Shown: positions 1 through 8,846 of the stretch, one piece after another
Layout of the letters: each line of letters begins with the position of its first letter
Position numbering within the stretch: position 1 is the stretch's first letter
Assembly (NCBI RefSeq): GCF_000520995.1
Contig: NZ_JACA01000012.1
Coordinates: 1-64,000 of the forward strand
Direction: 5' to 3'
DNA from: Aquimarina macrocephali JAMB N27
GTDB lineage: Bacteria > Bacteroidota > Bacteroidia > Flavobacteriales > Flavobacteriaceae
Length of the DNA: 64,000 nt
The notes under the pieces: generated by a model
The model's database searches: none
Seen by the model: only the letters and a program-made list of their open reading frames with translations
What the model was told of the DNA's origin: nothing
Made by a program: the position numbers and the translations under genes

Positions 1-980
1 ACACCAGAATGAGGGTATCTATGAAATACAACGGAATACCAACTCCATGTGAATCATTTGGTTATGGAGAAGTAGAAGATTACACTGTTGCTATAGGTGG
101 GCCTAGTGCAGATACTCAAGCTCCTTCTACTCCTGCTGGATTAACAGCTTCTAATGTTGCTCAAACTACATTAACCTTATCTTGGAATGCTGCTACTGAT
201 AATGTAGGAGTTACGGGATATGATGTATATCAAGGAGCTACTAATCTTGGATCGGTAACTGCAACAACAAGAAACATTACTGGATTAACTGCTAACACAG
301 CATACCAGTTTACTGTAAAAGCTAAAGATGCTGCAGGAAATCAATCTGTAGCAAGTAGTACTCTAAATATAACTACTGCTGGAACGTCTTCTACTTATGA
401 TGTAAAGCTGCGTATTACCTTTGATAATTATCCTGAAGAAACCAGTTGGGAAATCAAAGATGCGAATAATCAAGTAGTACACTCGGGAGGAACTTATCCT
501 TCTCAACCTGATGGGTCAACTCTTAATATAACTAAAACTCTGGATGTCGGATGTTATACATTAGTACTTAAAGATTCTTATGGTGATGGTATTTGCTGTA
601 GTTATGGTAATGGTTCCTATGAACTAACCAATAGCACTTCTGGTGCTGTACTAGCTTCTGGCGCATCGTTTACTTCTGAAGATACTAAAAACTTTTGTGT
701 AGGAAATGCTGCAATACATAACTCTAATACAGATGTGAAAACAGATGTAGAAAGTTCTGACATTGTTATTCACCCAGTTCCTGCAAAAGATTTCATTATA
801 ATCAGAATGAATAATTTTAATGGTTCTACATACAGAATCGTTAATAAAGCGGGCCAAATAGTAAGAAATGGTAAAATGTCTGAAAATAGAATAGAACTGA
901 ACAATTTACCATCTGGAATGTATTTTGTGTCGGTTAAATCAGACACTAAAACCATAACCAAAAAACTTATTTTAAAATAA
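1..980 (+). CDS. C-terminal part of a secreted multidomain protein with T9SS sorting domain (5' partial)
   Basis: The reading frame is open from base 3 at the left edge, so the first ATG (base 9) is internal and the N-terminal catalytic part lies outside the window. Visible in order are: the end of a GEVEDY domain (GEVEDYTV near residue 20), a fibronectin type III domain (about 35-125), a cysteine-containing beta domain with a DSYGDGICC motif (about 130-235), and a type IX secretion C-terminal sorting domain (about 255-323) with HPVPAKDF, LPSGMYFVSV and a final KKLILK. Proteins with this tail are exported through the Bacteroidota type IX system and anchored to or released from the cell surface. 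The missing front half is often a protease or other hydrolase in such proteins, but nothing here decides that. A hairpin terminator follows at 1002-1029. Confidence 0.9.
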   Translation, partial: TRMRVSMKYNGIPTPCESFGYGEVEDYTVAIGGPSADTQAPSTPAGLTASNVAQTTLTLSWNAATDNVGVTGYDVYQGATNLGSVTATTRNITGLTANTAYQFTVKAKDAAGNQSVASSTLNITTAGTSSTYDVKLRITFDNYPEETSWEIKDANNQVVHSGGTYPSQPDGSTLNITKTLDVGCYTLVLKDSYGDGICCSYGNGSYELTNSTSGAVLASGASFTSEDTKNFCVGNAAIHNSNTDVKTDVESSDIVIHPVPAKDFIIIRMNNFNGSTYRIVNKAGQIVRNGKMSENRIELNNLPSGMYFVSVKSDTKTITKKLILK

Positions 981-1001
981 ATAAAATCAAATATATTGCA
1001 C

Positions 1002-1029
1002 AAAACCACCTTGTAAAAGGTGGTTTTTT
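1002..1029 (+). terminator. Rho-independent terminator after the T9SS protein
   Basis: An 11-bp perfect stem (AAAACCACCTT at 1002-1012 and AAGGTGGTTTT at 1017-1027) closes a GTAA loop and runs into a T stretch, 22 bases after the stop codon. This is a textbook intrinsic terminator for the plus-strand gene. Confidence 0.85.
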
Positions 1030-1423
1030 GTTTACTATTTAGAATTACTTCTTATATGATCAATTATAAATTCAAAAAATATCATAAGAAAATTTTATCC
1101 CAAAAAAGATTTGTACATATTAATAGAATCTGTATCTTAGATACTTACTTCGTAAACACTCTTTTCACCACGTCATAATTAGAGAGAAATAATAACATAA
1201 AGGATATTTACTTTTTTTATGTTTTAAAACTAATTCTGTAGGCTACAGAAAGAATAAAAAATTCAAACCCTGATTAAAATAATGAGTTGTTACTCCTGTT
1301 TTCGGCTCGACTTTGTAAACGTTTCGTCAAAATTAGTAGTATTATGGAATAAGAAAGGACTTGTTTCCTTTCTTTTCCATATCAAAAAACAAATTACTAT
1401 AAAAGGTTAAGTTTTTATTGAAA
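1030..1423. other. Intergenic region, no gene seen
   Basis: AT-rich sequence between two convergent genes with no coding frame I would defend. The only structure is a 9-bp stem at 1351-1374 (AAGAAAGGA pairing with TCCTTTCTT). It lies downstream of the minus-strand exonuclease and may end its transcript, but the T tract on that strand is poor. Confidence 0.5.
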
Positions 1424-2137
1424 TCATACAGATATTACCTCATCTTCATCTAATAATTCTTCTTGTCGCAATCGAAGCAGGATCTGAGCAACAGCAACTG
1501 TATCTTTTTCACAATAAATAATGATACGATCAATATCCTGTTCTTCATAAAAGACTTGTCGTACCTGACTCCCATCAATATCATCTTTTGGTGATGGAAT
1601 GCCCAGAATATTTGTAAGTAATTTTAAAGAAGTATAGTGTTTATAGTCACCGAATTTCCATAAATCCAAAGTATCTAAATGAGACACTTCCCAGGGTTTT
1701 TTGCCAAATAGATTCAACTTATATGGTAATCCTATATTATGAATGATCATTCTACGGGCGATATAAGGAAAATCAAACTCTTTTCCGTTATGGGCACAAA
1801 GTAAATGATGTGGTCTCCCAAAATGGGTTTCAATTAAGTTTTTAAAATCGATTAGTAATTGTTTTTCCTCTCCATAAAAGGATTTGGTTCTAAAGAATCT
1901 TGTTTCCCCTTTAAATGTAAAATATCCAACAGATATACATACAATTTTGCCAAATTCTGCCCATATCCCTGCCCTTTCATAGAACTCTTCGGGAGAGAAC
2001 TCTTCTTTACGTTGATATTTGGTTTTATCGGCCCACAGGTATTTGGTTTCTTCACTAAGATTTTCAAAATTCTCATGTTCAGGAACAGTTTCTATATCCA
2101 GAAACAAGATATGTTCTAGATTGAGTTTATGAAGCAT
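1424..2137 (-). CDS. Predicted 3'-5' exonuclease related to DNA polymerase B
   Basis: At 237 residues this is an RNase H-fold DEDD-type 3'-5' exonuclease of the group annotated as related to the PolB proofreading domain. Exo motif I is FLDIETVPE near residue 12, with the Asp and Glu that bind catalytic metals. A second metal-binding region is HNGKEFDFPYIARR near residue 115, and the C-terminal region YCEKDTVAVAQ supplies the third acidic cluster. There is no polymerase domain, so it is a stand-alone nuclease, presumably acting in DNA repair or nucleic acid turnover in the cytoplasm. Its start overlaps the end of the upstream serine hydrolase gene by 11 bases, so the two are probably cotranscribed. 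The precise substrate is unknown. Confidence 0.85.
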   Translation of the reverse strand: MLHKLNLEHILFLDIETVPEHENFENLSEETKYLWADKTKYQRKEEFSPEEFYERAGIWAEFGKIVCISVGYFTFKGETRFFRTKSFYGEEKQLLIDFKNLIETHFGRPHHLLCAHNGKEFDFPYIARRMIIHNIGLPYKLNLFGKKPWEVSHLDTLDLWKFGDYKHYTSLKLLTNILGIPSPKDDIDGSQVRQVFYEEQDIDRIIIYCEKDTVAVAQILLRLRQEELLDEDEVISV

Positions 2138-3293
2138 TCTTTAGCATTTTATAGGCTTCTTCAATAAAAACAAAGAAATCTTCTGTAAATGATTCTCCTG
2201 GAACAAACTGACCACGATTATGCCCCAATCGTACAATCATAATATTATCCTCGGGAATACAAATTACATATTGTCCTAAAATACCTCGCATGGCAAAAAT
2301 TTTCTTATCCAAGTGATCTGATAGCCAAAAACCATATCCATACATTTGTCCATCTTCAAATCTTGGTTTTGTTGCCAATTCTGTAAACTCTGCTGGTAAT
2401 ATTTGTTCACCAGCGAACATTCCTTTGTTTTTAAACAGCATTCCAAAACGAGCAAAATCTCTAGCATTACTTGCTATACAGCAATATGCTTTTTCCATAC
2501 CACTCTCCTCTCCATCTAATTGCCACATGGCTTCATGCTCCATCCCCAAAGGTTTCCAAAAACTCTCACTTAAATATGTCGAAAGCTTTTTTCCGGTAGC
2601 TTTTTCAATAACCATACCTAATAATTGAGTATTGCCGCTTAAATATTCGAATCTTTGCCCTGGTTCTTTAACAACATCTAATCCTAACATTATATCTCTG
2701 ATATTGGGATCATAATACGCTCTGGCTGTAATAGAAAACGGACTGGTATAATGCTCGGTCCAGTTAAGACCAGAAGACATTGAAGAAAGGTCTCCTACAG
2801 TCGTTTTTGCTGCAAGACCTTGAGAAAACTCAGGGAAAAAATCTCCAACAGGCTGATCCAAGCTTTTAATATGACCATCCATGATTGCTTTTCCTAACAT
2901 ACCTGTCACCATACTTTTTGCCATAGAAAAAGAATTGGTTTTAGAATCAATCCCAAATCCTTCGGCATAGTTTTCATACCAAATACTATCATTCTTAATA
3001 ATCATAAAAGCGACAGTACCTAGCTCCTCATTAATTGCATTAAGCCTATCTGTACTTTGCACTTTATTATATCCTGGATGAGTAGCCCAGGCTGTGGTAC
3101 CATTTCCTTTTTCTACAGTACGGTTATCAAAATATGAATAATCATCCAGATACGCAGTTGTGTGACCGGTCATATAAACCACTCTAACCCCTTTGAGTAT
3201 ATAATCATAATCAAAAATATACAACAGTGCTACACAGAGTACAATAACAATAAGTAAACTTTTTAAGAAAAATTTGAGTATCCGTTTTACCAT
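2127..3293 (-). CDS. Serine hydrolase, class C beta-lactamase-like, membrane-anchored
   Basis: This 388-residue protein has one N-terminal membrane segment (about residues 8-28) followed by a beta-lactamase/transpeptidase-like fold on the periplasmic side. The catalytic SxxK motif is SMAK at residues 123-126, within SFSMAKSMVTG. The conserved tyrosine motif is FEYLSGN (Tyr217), where family members have YxN or YxG. The end of the protein has the short motif GHNRG in place of a KTG-like triad. Relatives include EstB-type esterases, 6-aminohexanoate oligomer hydrolase and D-aminopeptidases, so the substrate cannot be assigned and true beta-lactamase activity is not implied. The exonuclease gene begins inside its last codons. 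Confidence 0.88.
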   Translation of the reverse strand: MVKRILKFFLKSLLIVIVLCVALLYIFDYDYILKGVRVVYMTGHTTAYLDDYSYFDNRTVEKGNGTTAWATHPGYNKVQSTDRLNAINEELGTVAFMIIKNDSIWYENYAEGFGIDSKTNSFSMAKSMVTGMLGKAIMDGHIKSLDQPVGDFFPEFSQGLAAKTTVGDLSSMSSGLNWTEHYTSPFSITARAYYDPNIRDIMLGLDVVKEPGQRFEYLSGNTQLLGMVIEKATGKKLSTYLSESFWKPLGMEHEAMWQLDGEESGMEKAYCCIASNARDFARFGMLFKNKGMFAGEQILPAEFTELATKPRFEDGQMYGYGFWLSDHLDKKIFAMRGILGQYVICIPEDNIMIVRLGHNRGQFVPGESFTEDFFVFIEEAYKMLKNAS

Positions 3294-3508
3294 TTCAATG
3301 TAAGTTTGAGTTAATATGATAATATTAAAAACAAGTGACTTGTTTAGCTAATGTATGAAAATTAATTACAGATAAATAAAGGGTGCCAAAATTTGGTGAT
3401 TCTATATTTATTATCATCGCAATCATTCAGAAAACAATAATAAGATATCTCAGTTTCATTTTTTGAAACTGGAAATTTTTAAAACAATAACTAAGTAATT
3501 TTATGTAA

Positions 3509-3985
3509 TTAAAATAACGATTGTTGTTTTACAGGGTTTTCATGATCGAGCAACCATTTTTTCCTCCATAATCCACCTGCATAGCCTGTAAGTGATCCAT
3601 CGCTACCAATAACTCGATGACAAGGCACAATGATCCATAATGGATTTTTACCATTAGCACTTGCTGCAGCTCGTATAGATTTTGGATCCCCAAGTCTCTT
3701 TGCAATATCAAGATAGGATACTGTTTTGCCAAAAGGAATTTTAAGTAATTCATCCCAAACTTTCTTCTGAAAATCAGTACCAGTTGGGTTCAAAATAAGG
3801 TCAAAATCGGTGCGTTGACCTTCAAAATATTCTTCGAGTTGGGAGACTGCTTTTTGTAAATATAAAGGAATATCTTTTGAAGGAGTGTTAGTAGACTCTT
3901 TGGTAACAGAAACGCTTGCAATACCATCTTCATCTCCTGATATAGTTGCAATACCTAAAGGGGTTTCTATATACACTTCATCCAT
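3509..3985 (-). CDS. ogt: Methylated-DNA--protein-cysteine methyltransferase
   Basis: This 158-residue suicide DNA-repair protein transfers the alkyl group from O6-alkylguanine (and O4-alkylthymine) to its own cysteine. The signature IIVPCHRVIGSDGSLTGYAGG is complete, with the acceptor Cys122 in PCHRV. The helix-turn-helix that flips the base is the SIRAAASANGKNP stretch just before it. The N-terminal RNase H-like half is short but within the usual 150-175 residue range. The start codon overlaps the stop codon of the upstream DUF21/CBS gene by one base (TAATG on the minus strand), which indicates translational coupling. The symbol ogt is used for this single-domain form. No Ada-type regulatory domain is present. 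Confidence 0.95.
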   Translation of the reverse strand: MDEVYIETPLGIATISGDEDGIASVSVTKESTNTPSKDIPLYLQKAVSQLEEYFEGQRTDFDLILNPTGTDFQKKVWDELLKIPFGKTVSYLDIAKRLGDPKSIRAAASANGKNPLWIIVPCHRVIGSDGSLTGYAGGLWRKKWLLDHENPVKQQSLF

Positions 3986-5070
3986 TACTCTTCTTTTTTA
4001 TCGTCTAAAATTCCAAGTCGTTTTGCGCGGTTTTCCCAATTCTTTCGAGCTAGAATTTGCATATCAGTTTCAGTATCGCTTTCATCTACTATCTCCAAGC
4101 CTAGTAATGTTTCTATAACGTCTTCCATGGTTACCAGTCCATTTACAGAACCATATTCATCAACTACCAAAGCTAAATGATTTTTGGACTGAATCAGTTC
4201 ATTAAACAAATCCGGTATTGGTAAATTTCTTGTTGTAAAAAGTATAGGTCTTTTTATTTCTCCAATTTTTTTATGACCATTCTGATTTGCCATTTCTTTA
4301 AAAATATCATCCTTTAATACCTGACCCGTTATATTGTCTGCATTCTCTTTATAGACAGGTATTCTAGAAAAACGAAGATTTTGGTTTTCATTAAAAAACT
4401 CTTCAAGTGTTGTATCTTCCGAAGCAATTTTCATTACCGTTCTGGGAGTCATCACATCTTTAGTAAAAACCTCTTTAAAAGATAATAAGTTTTTAATAAC
4501 CTTAGACTCCGACTCTTCAAAAACACCCTCCTCGTGGGCAATATCTGCCATAGCCGTAAAATCTTCTCTACTTAATACAGAGCCATGATGTCCTTTACCA
4601 CCGATAAGCTTGGTAGTCAATTGTAATAGCCAAAGTATACCTGTCCATTTCAATGGCCATATCAAAATTTTGAGCATTTTGGAAGTGAAATTAGCTAATT
4701 GCCTCCAATAGGTAGCTCCTATTGTTTTTGGAATAATCTCTGACAATACCAAAATTAACAGCGTCATAATTGTAGATACGATACCCACCATATTAACGCC
4801 CAATATTTCAAATTTATAGGGTAATTGCTCTGCCTGTACTCCCACCAGAATTGCTCCTACGGTATGGGCAATGGTATTAATCGTAAGAATTGCGATTAAT
4901 GGTTTATCTACATCTTTTTTTAAATTTTCTAATGTAGTAGCATATGCTTTTCCTTCCTTTTTCTTGACATTTATAAAGGTTGGGGTTATGCTAAGCAAAA
5001 CCGCTTCTAGGATCGAACATAAAAACGAAAAGAAAATAGAAAGTACGGCGTAAATAATTAATAGAGTCAT
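3985..5070 (-). CDS. CNNM/CorC-like membrane protein (DUF21 plus CBS pair)
   Basis: A 361-residue protein with an N-terminal DUF21/CNNM transmembrane domain. Hydrophobic segments lie at about residues 1-22, 58-80, 92-113 and 130-150, with the motif SEIIPKTIGATYW near 110. A CBS domain pair follows at about 195-325 (KDVMTPRTVM, DEYGSVNGLVTMEDVIETLLG). Relatives are implicated in magnesium or cobalt homeostasis at the inner membrane. The C-terminal CorC_HlyC domain found in longer relatives (over 420 residues) is missing, so this is the short form. The ion and the direction of transport are not shown by the sequence. It is coupled to ogt by a one-base overlap. Confidence 0.88.
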   Translation of the reverse strand: MTLLIIYAVLSIFFSFLCSILEAVLLSITPTFINVKKKEGKAYATTLENLKKDVDKPLIAILTINTIAHTVGAILVGVQAEQLPYKFEILGVNMVGIVSTIMTLLILVLSEIIPKTIGATYWRQLANFTSKMLKILIWPLKWTGILWLLQLTTKLIGGKGHHGSVLSREDFTAMADIAHEEGVFEESESKVIKNLLSFKEVFTKDVMTPRTVMKIASEDTTLEEFFNENQNLRFSRIPVYKENADNITGQVLKDDIFKEMANQNGHKKIGEIKRPILFTTRNLPIPDLFNELIQSKNHLALVVDEYGSVNGLVTMEDVIETLLGLEIVDESDTETDMQILARKNWENRAKRLGILDDKKEE

Positions 5071-5246
5071 CTTATCTTATGTATGTTGCTAAAGTAAGGA
5101 TTTTGAAATGTATTTTTAGACTAAACTACTATATAAATATTAGGTATAGATCTAAGCATTAACAGAAATATAAAAAAAGCATTATGTAATGTGGATTCAG
5201 CCTTCTAGTTTATACTGAGTTAAGTCAAAGGGCAGGAATGACATAA

Positions 5247-5765
5247 CTACCATCCCACATACCGTGGTGGTTCAATATCGTTTAGATTAAGATAAACAAT
5301 GAGCTGCCCACGATGATGAGTAACATGATCTTGTAATAGGTTAAGAATTTGAAGTTTTGATTTTCGGCCTGCAAAAAAATCAACCTCAAACTTCAGATCA
5401 TCTTCATCGGTTTCCTGGACATGAGTATATACTTTATCAAATGCCTTGGTGAGTAAAGCGATGATTTCAGTTTTGGTTTCTGGCAGGTTTTCTTTTAATT
5501 TCTCTCTGTCAAATTCTTCTGAAGAAAAATATGTAGTTCCTAACCAGAGCATATTTCCACGAATGTGAAATAATTGTTCTTTAAAACTCATTTCCCGTTC
5601 GGTAGGTTTAAATCCAAATTTATCTTCTGGCATTTGCTCTGCAATTTTTAAAAGATAATCTTTAGAGTTTTTCCACTTTTCGAGAAAAGCGTTTTTTGGG
5701 GTGTCTTGTTGACCCGTAATGGTACCAGAAATCAAAAAAACAAATACTAAGAGTCTGTATATCAT
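5247..5765 (-). CDS. DinB-like metal-dependent protein with signal peptide
   Basis: This 172-residue protein has a cleavable N-terminal signal (about residues 1-18) and a DinB four-helix bundle. The metal-binding histidines are plausible in FHIRGNMLW (near residue 67) and in DHVTHHRGQLIVYL near the C-terminus. The final PPRYVGW is typical of flavobacterial members. Cytoplasmic DinB-family proteins include thiol-dependent transferases. The predicted export of this one is a common Bacteroidota variant whose substrate is unknown. The gene overlaps the cytochrome c gene upstream by four bases (ATGA), so the two are expressed together. Confidence 0.85.
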   Translation of the reverse strand: MIYRLLVFVFLISGTITGQQDTPKNAFLEKWKNSKDYLLKIAEQMPEDKFGFKPTEREMSFKEQLFHIRGNMLWLGTTYFSSEEFDREKLKENLPETKTEIIALLTKAFDKVYTHVQETDEDDLKFEVDFFAGRKSKLQILNLLQDHVTHHRGQLIVYLNLNDIEPPRYVGW

Positions 5766-6163
5766 TCTGCTTTATTGGTATTTACTTCTGTCATATATAT
5801 TTCTACGGCTTTGAGTTCTTCTTCGGTAAATGTTTTGATAATTGCAAAATTCGTCTTCATCACTACAAAAGTTTCTGGATCTACAATTGGATCTGATTCT
5901 TGTTTTAAAAATGAGATCAAATCTTTATTTTGAGCTTTATAAACCTTCATAATTTCAATAACTCCAGGGCCGATAGACTTTTTATCAATCTTATGGCAAG
6001 TATAACATTTTCCTTTACCATTAAATATTTTCTTTCCCAGATCATAAGGAGAGGATTTCTCTTTTTTTGTTCCTATTTTAATATTAGAATTTTCCTTTTT
6101 TTCAGATTGACAGCTTGCACATAACAAAACTGCTGCCATGAGGAATAAGGCTATTTTTTGCAT
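5762..6163 (-). CDS. Small c-type cytochrome lipoprotein
   Basis: At 133 residues this protein has a lipoprotein signal (LLCAS before Cys18) and one covalent heme-binding motif, CYTCH at residues 53-57, inside GKGKCYTCHKIDKKSIGP. This is the typical sequence of a class I monoheme cytochrome c. The methionine near residue 100 (VVMKTNF) is a candidate sixth heme ligand. It is likely anchored in the membrane on the periplasmic side as an electron carrier. The last four bases overlap the DinB-like gene. The partner oxidase or reductase is not encoded nearby. Confidence 0.9.
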   Translation of the reverse strand: MQKIALFLMAAVLLCASCQSEKKENSNIKIGTKKEKSSPYDLGKKIFNGKGKCYTCHKIDKKSIGPGVIEIMKVYKAQNKDLISFLKQESDPIVDPETFVVMKTNFAIIKTFTEEELKAVEIYMTEVNTNKAE

Positions 6164-6204
6164 ATAAATAATGAATAGTGTTACTAGTCTTTGGTTAGAA
6201 AAGA

Positions 6205-6591
6205 CTACTTATATTTTTCTTTTATTTTCTCAATATCTTTTTTAAAACGCTCCAACAAATCTCTCGAGAAATTGGTAATCACTTTTTCTTCTTTTGGATC
6301 CATCCCTTCACTGGCATCTGCAATTTTGGCTAGTGCATACATCATAAATTCATATTCTTCATCAGGACCGTTATCAGAAAACACTTCGATTATCTTTTTA
6401 TATAACGTTTCGACATCATTTTGATTCTCATTTTCGTAATCAAAAGACCACTTAATATCTTTTCCTTTTGGATGCCCTTTTAAAATATCCTCAAGTGTTT
6501 CGACTTCTTTCTTTTGTATAACTCCATCACTCATTGCAATTACATAAAGTAACTCTCCAAACGTCTGATATATTCTATCCCTACTGACCAT
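6205..6591 (-). CDS. TerB-like protein
   Basis: A 128-residue all-helical cytoplasmic protein. The segment ELLYVIAMSDGVIQKKEVETL near residue 15 and the later ALAKIADASEGMDPKEEKVI form the two acidic helix pairs seen in the TerB (tellurite resistance/DjlA N-terminal) superfamily. These use Asp/Glu clusters to bind metal. No Ter operon partner is present here, so a link to tellurite is not supported. It is transcribed in the same direction as the cytochrome gene, 41 bases upstream of it. Confidence 0.75.
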   Translation of the reverse strand: MVSRDRIYQTFGELLYVIAMSDGVIQKKEVETLEDILKGHPKGKDIKWSFDYENENQNDVETLYKKIIEVFSDNGPDEEYEFMMYALAKIADASEGMDPKEEKVITNFSRDLLERFKKDIEKIKEKYK

Positions 6592-6685
6592 AACTTATGA
6601 TTTTTTGAATTTAACTGTTTAATTAAATTAGTGTTATACTAAGAATATACTTTACTCAAAAGACATCCATATTGAGTTTATATAA

Positions 6686-7660
6686 TTAACCCAAAAGCTT
6701 CACCACATCTTTAGCAAAATAACTAGCAATAATTTGTGCTCCTGCTCTTTTAAAAGCCATTATTTGTTCTAGCATGACAGCATCATGATCTAACCATCCT
6801 TTTTCTGCAGCAGCTTTTAACATAGCATATTCACCACTCACCTGGTATACCGCAACAGGTACATCTACAACATCTCTGATATCTCTTACCAGATCAAGGT
6901 AACACAATCCTGGTTTTACCATCACTATATCTGCTCCTTCTTCGATATCCATAAGTGTTTCTTTGATTGCCTCATCTCGATTAGCAAAGTCCATCTGGTA
7001 TGTCTTTTTATCTCCAAATCCAGGAGCAGAATCCAAGGCATCTCTAAAAGGGCCATAAAAAGCAGAAGCATACTTGGCACTATAGCTCATAATACCAGTA
7101 TTCTTATAGTTTTCTTTTTCGAGTAGTTCCCGCATACTTAAGATTCGTCCATCCATCATATCACTTGGTGCAACAAAATCCGCACCTGCCTGTGCATGTG
7201 ATAATGACATTTCTGCCAAAACTTTACAGGTTTCATCATTAAGAATCTGCCCATCTTCTACAATACCATCATGGCCATATGATGAATAAGGATCCAGTGC
7301 TACGTCGGTCATCACTAACATTTCGGGAACCGCTTCTTTAACAGTTTTTATTGCGCGTTGCATTAATCCATCCGAATTTAATGCCTCTGTACCCTTATTG
7401 TCTTTAAGATGATCGGGTACTTTTACAAAAAGTAATACCGATTTTAATCCTAAAGACCATAGTTCTTTAACTTCGTTACCCAGTAAATCTAAACTATACC
7501 TATAGTAATCAGGCATAGAAGATATTTCTTCTTTTATACCTTTTCCTTCCACGATAAAAAGGGGAACCAAAAAATCATGAGGAGTAATTATGTTTTCTCT
7601 TACCAAAGAACGAATGGCATCATTTGTCCTTAATCTTCTGTTTCTACGAATTTGTTGCAT
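6686..7660 (-). CDS. hemB: Delta-aminolevulinic acid dehydratase (porphobilinogen synthase)
   Basis: This 324-residue cytoplasmic enzyme condenses two 5-aminolevulinate molecules to porphobilinogen, the second committed step of heme synthesis. Family landmarks are TDVALDPYSSYGHDG near residue 120, APSDMMDGR near 165, the Schiff-base lysine region SYSAKYASAFYGPFRDA near 200 and the second active-site lysine in VMVKPGLCYLD near 250. Length is normal. TDVALDPYSSYGHDG lacks the cysteine triad of zinc-type enzymes (DVCLCEYTSHGHCG), so it is the Mg-type form. The gene is separate from the hem cluster near 47-55 kb. The only promoter-like signal upstream is TATCTTTA, 7/8 of the flavobacterial -7 box. 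Confidence 0.97.
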   Translation of the reverse strand: MQQIRRNRRLRTNDAIRSLVRENIITPHDFLVPLFIVEGKGIKEEISSMPDYYRYSLDLLGNEVKELWSLGLKSVLLFVKVPDHLKDNKGTEALNSDGLMQRAIKTVKEAVPEMLVMTDVALDPYSSYGHDGIVEDGQILNDETCKVLAEMSLSHAQAGADFVAPSDMMDGRILSMRELLEKENYKNTGIMSYSAKYASAFYGPFRDALDSAPGFGDKKTYQMDFANRDEAIKETLMDIEEGADIVMVKPGLCYLDLVRDIRDVVDVPVAVYQVSGEYAMLKAAAEKGWLDHDAVMLEQIMAFKRAGAQIIASYFAKDVVKLLG

Positions 7661-7961
7661 TCTTAACTGTAAAATTTAATCTTGTAAAGATACTCATATA
7701 TCTATTACCATCTGATCATTAATTATTAAGTACCTAAAGGTAATTTTACTTAAAAATATATCAAATCATGTAACAAAACCTTAACAAATCTTACTAATAT
7801 TGAAATGAATTCATCCTGACTTTTGTTCTTTATTTTTAAGTAGAATAATCATAACCTCTTAATAAAGAGGGCATAAAATACTTAGGTAGTAAAATGATAA
7901 ATTTGCAACCAATAAAGCAGCGCAGAAAGAGTTTAAAAATTTAACTAGGAAATATATAAGT
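7661..7961. other. Divergent intergenic region between hemB and the ABC-M1 operon
   Basis: AT-rich DNA carrying the 5' regions of two divergent transcripts. I find no coding frame of substance. A good -7 box for the plus-strand ABC gene lies at 7898-7905. For hemB only an imperfect box (TATCTTTA on the minus strand, just upstream of the ATG) is visible. Confidence 0.5.
7898..7905 (+). promoter_or_regulatory. Flavobacterial -7 box upstream of the ABC-M1 operon
   Basis: TAAATTTG matches the TAnnTTTG -7 element used by the primary sigma factor of Bacteroidota, 57 bases before the start codon. A clear TTG -33 element is not evident at the right spacing, so confidence is moderate. Confidence 0.45.
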
Positions 7962-8846
7962 ATGCTTACCATAAAGAATCTTAATAAAATATATCCCAAT
8001 GGGACACAAGCATTAAATGATGTTAATCTCACTTTGGAAAAAGGAATGTTTGGTCTGTTAGGGCCAAATGGTGCAGGAAAATCTACATTGATGAGAACCA
8101 TCGCTACATTACAATTAGCAGATTCGGGAACGATTGATTTTGATGGGATTGATGTTTTTAAACAACCGAGAGAATTAAGAAAAATATTAGGATATCTACC
8201 ACAGGATTTTGGAGTATACCCAAAGGTCTCTGCAGAGATGATGCTTAATCATATTGCAAAGGTAAAAGGTATTACCAATAGCCAGGAACGTAAAGGTTAT
8301 GTTGCAGACTTACTAAATAAAGTAAATCTATATAAGTTTAGAAATCGCAATCTAGGTGATTTTTCGGGAGGAATGAGACAACGTTTTGGTATTGCTCAAG
8401 CTCTTTTAGGGAATCCAAAACTAATTATTGTTGATGAGCCTACAGCTGGACTGGATCCCCTGGAGCGTAACCGTTTTCATAACTTATTAAGCGAGTTGGG
8501 TGAGAATGCTGTTGTTATTTTGAGTACTCATATTGTAGATGATGTAACCAATTTATGCCAAAATATGGCTGTATTTAATGAAGGTAAAATTCTGGTACAA
8601 GGTAATCCACAGACATTGTCTGACACTCTAAACGGAAAAGTATATAGAAAACATATTGATAAATCTGAATTAGAAACTTTTGAAAACGAATTTACGGTAC
8701 TGTCTAATTACTTAAGAGGAGGAGAATTTTATATAAATGTGTATAGTGACTCTAATCCTGGAGAAGGATTTGAAGCGGTAAATAATGATTTAGAAGATTT
8801 CTATTTCTACTGTATTAATAGAAAAAAACAGGAGGCAGCAATATGA
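7962..8846 (+). CDS. ABC transporter ATP-binding protein partnering the M1-fused permease
   Basis: A 294-residue nucleotide-binding subunit with all ABC motifs: Walker A GPNGAGKST (near residue 35), Q-loop YLPQDFG, signature FSGGMRQRFG (near 140), Walker B LIIVDEPTAGLDP and H-loop STHIVDD. The C-terminal 75 residues are an accessory region common in ABC-2 type ATPases of the CcmA class. The start of the permease gene overlaps its last four bases (ATGA), so the two subunits are made together as one inner-membrane complex. The substrate is unknown. Confidence 0.93.
   Translation: MLTIKNLNKIYPNGTQALNDVNLTLEKGMFGLLGPNGAGKSTLMRTIATLQLADSGTIDFDGIDVFKQPRELRKILGYLPQDFGVYPKVSAEMMLNHIAKVKGITNSQERKGYVADLLNKVNLYKFRNRNLGDFSGGMRQRFGIAQALLGNPKLIIVDEPTAGLDPLERNRFHNLLSELGENAVVILSTHIVDDVTNLCQNMAVFNEGKILVQGNPQTLSDTLNGKVYRKHIDKSELETFENEFTVLSNYLRGGEFYINVYSDSNPGEGFEAVNNDLEDFYFYCINRKKQEAAI

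Noticed and set aside
3985..5070. Truncation by frameshift as the reason for the missing CorC_HlyC domain in the DUF21/CBS protein
   Set aside because: The sequence after the stop is the ogt gene, which overlaps by one base in a tidy coupled arrangement. The short form looks natural.
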